From Planctomycetia bacterium (GTDB lineage: Bacteria; Planctomycetota; GCA-002687715): a stretch of 33,777 bases of DNA. The stretch is from contig SXUL01000023.1 of assembly GCA_005790545.1 (NCBI GenBank), positions 1-33,777 of the forward strand, given 5' to 3'. The notes beneath the pieces were generated by a model. It saw only the letters and a program-made list of their open reading frames with translations. It did not search any database and was not told the origin of the DNA. Both the position numbers and the translations under genes were made by a program. Every line of letters begins with the position of its first letter. The first letter of the stretch is position 1. Positions 33,574 to 33,777 of the stretch are shown here, in pieces.

Positions 33574-33777
33574 TCAGCGCGCAGTGGGGGCTGCGTAATC
33601 GCGGCACTGAGCGCCAGTGTAGATCTGGCGTGGGCGGCCGATGCGGGACTCACCGTCCGCGTGCATCTCCTTCCAGTGCGCGATCCAGCCGGGCAGACGG
33701 CCGATGGCGCCCAGGACGGGGAACAGGTTCACCGGAATGCCGATGGCCTTGGAGATGATGCCGGACTAGACATCGAC
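33574..33777 (-). CDS. gltA: Citrate synthase, C-terminal fragment (partial at window edge)
   Basis: Reading the minus strand from the edge gives [20 protein letters not shown], then [26 protein letters not shown] and a TGA at 33574-33576. This is the conserved C-terminal end of bacterial citrate synthase (usually VDFYSGI...RMPGWIAQWKEM...[10 protein letters not shown]). It condenses oxaloacetate and acetyl-CoA. The first visible codons read V-D-V-TAG-S-G: the Tyr expected before SGI is a TAG (33766-33768), eleven bases or fewer from the window end. The rest of the gene is outside the window. Confidence 0.9.

Noticed and set aside
1-33777. CRISPR array, tRNA or rRNA gene, insertion sequence, prophage
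   Set aside because: No regularly spaced repeats, transposase or integrase motifs, or recognisable RNA gene sequences were seen. I could not run a covariance-model scan, so a single tRNA in a gap is unlikely but not formally excluded.

Overview
The window is about 33.8 kb of GC-rich, almost fully coding bacterial chromosome. I place 26 complete protein genes, the 3' end of a citrate synthase gene on the right edge and a possible C-terminal tail on the left edge. No gap between genes exceeds about 210 bases. I saw no rRNA, tRNA, CRISPR array, insertion sequence, phage gene or attachment site. The organism looks like a free-living Gram-negative-type bacterium: it has several lipobox proteins, a MutL with the endonuclease motif of lineages lacking MutH, a MqnP-like UbiA enzyme, SpoIID/LytB and Tgt. 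The mix (YVTN/Ig-like lipoprotein, YbdK next to an ATP-grasp relative, M1 aminopeptidase, glycogen genes) would fit Planctomycetota, but that is an inference from gene style and not a marker-gene placement.

Left third (1-13.0 kb): nadD (+) converges with and overlaps hisS (-). Then come a lipoprotein of unknown function with its own promoter and a clear terminator, a glycine-zipper lipoprotein behind miaA, and a secreted protein of unknown function. A four-gene minus-strand run follows, reading lipoprotein, UbiA/MqnP-like prenyltransferase, DNA polymerase III delta, mutL. A 953-residue surface lipoprotein with a YVTN-type propeller lies upstream of that run. This part is information processing, quinone synthesis and envelope.

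Middle (13.0-23.1 kb): a CPBP membrane protease diverges from ruvB-spoIID/lytB-tgt. RuvB carries Thr where the Walker A Lys should be, and a strong Shine-Dalgarno/GTG pair in front of it is in the wrong frame. On the minus strand an aminotransferase, L-threonine aldolase, phosphomannomutase/phosphoglucomutase and a LarC N-terminal-domain protein form a tight operon, followed by an SH3/coiled-coil secreted protein.

Right third (23.1-33.8 kb): a GH15 glucoamylase-type enzyme overlaps glgC, so alpha-glucan breakdown and ADP-glucose synthesis are coupled. A YbdK-type carboxylate-amine ligase is downstream of an ATP-grasp-like protein that seems to have lost its catalytic residues. A DprE2/DprE1-like epimerase pair (SDR plus FAD oxidase) is joined by a TGATG overlap, and a bacilliredoxin is joined the same way to an M1 aminopeptidase. 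Stop/start overlaps (ATGA or TGATG) are the usual operon junction here. The most interesting leads are the RuvB anomalies, the degenerate ATP-grasp partner, the DprE1/E2-like pair with Ala at the benzothiazinone-target position, and the stand-alone LarC1. No obvious wholly new multi-gene defence or mobile system is present.
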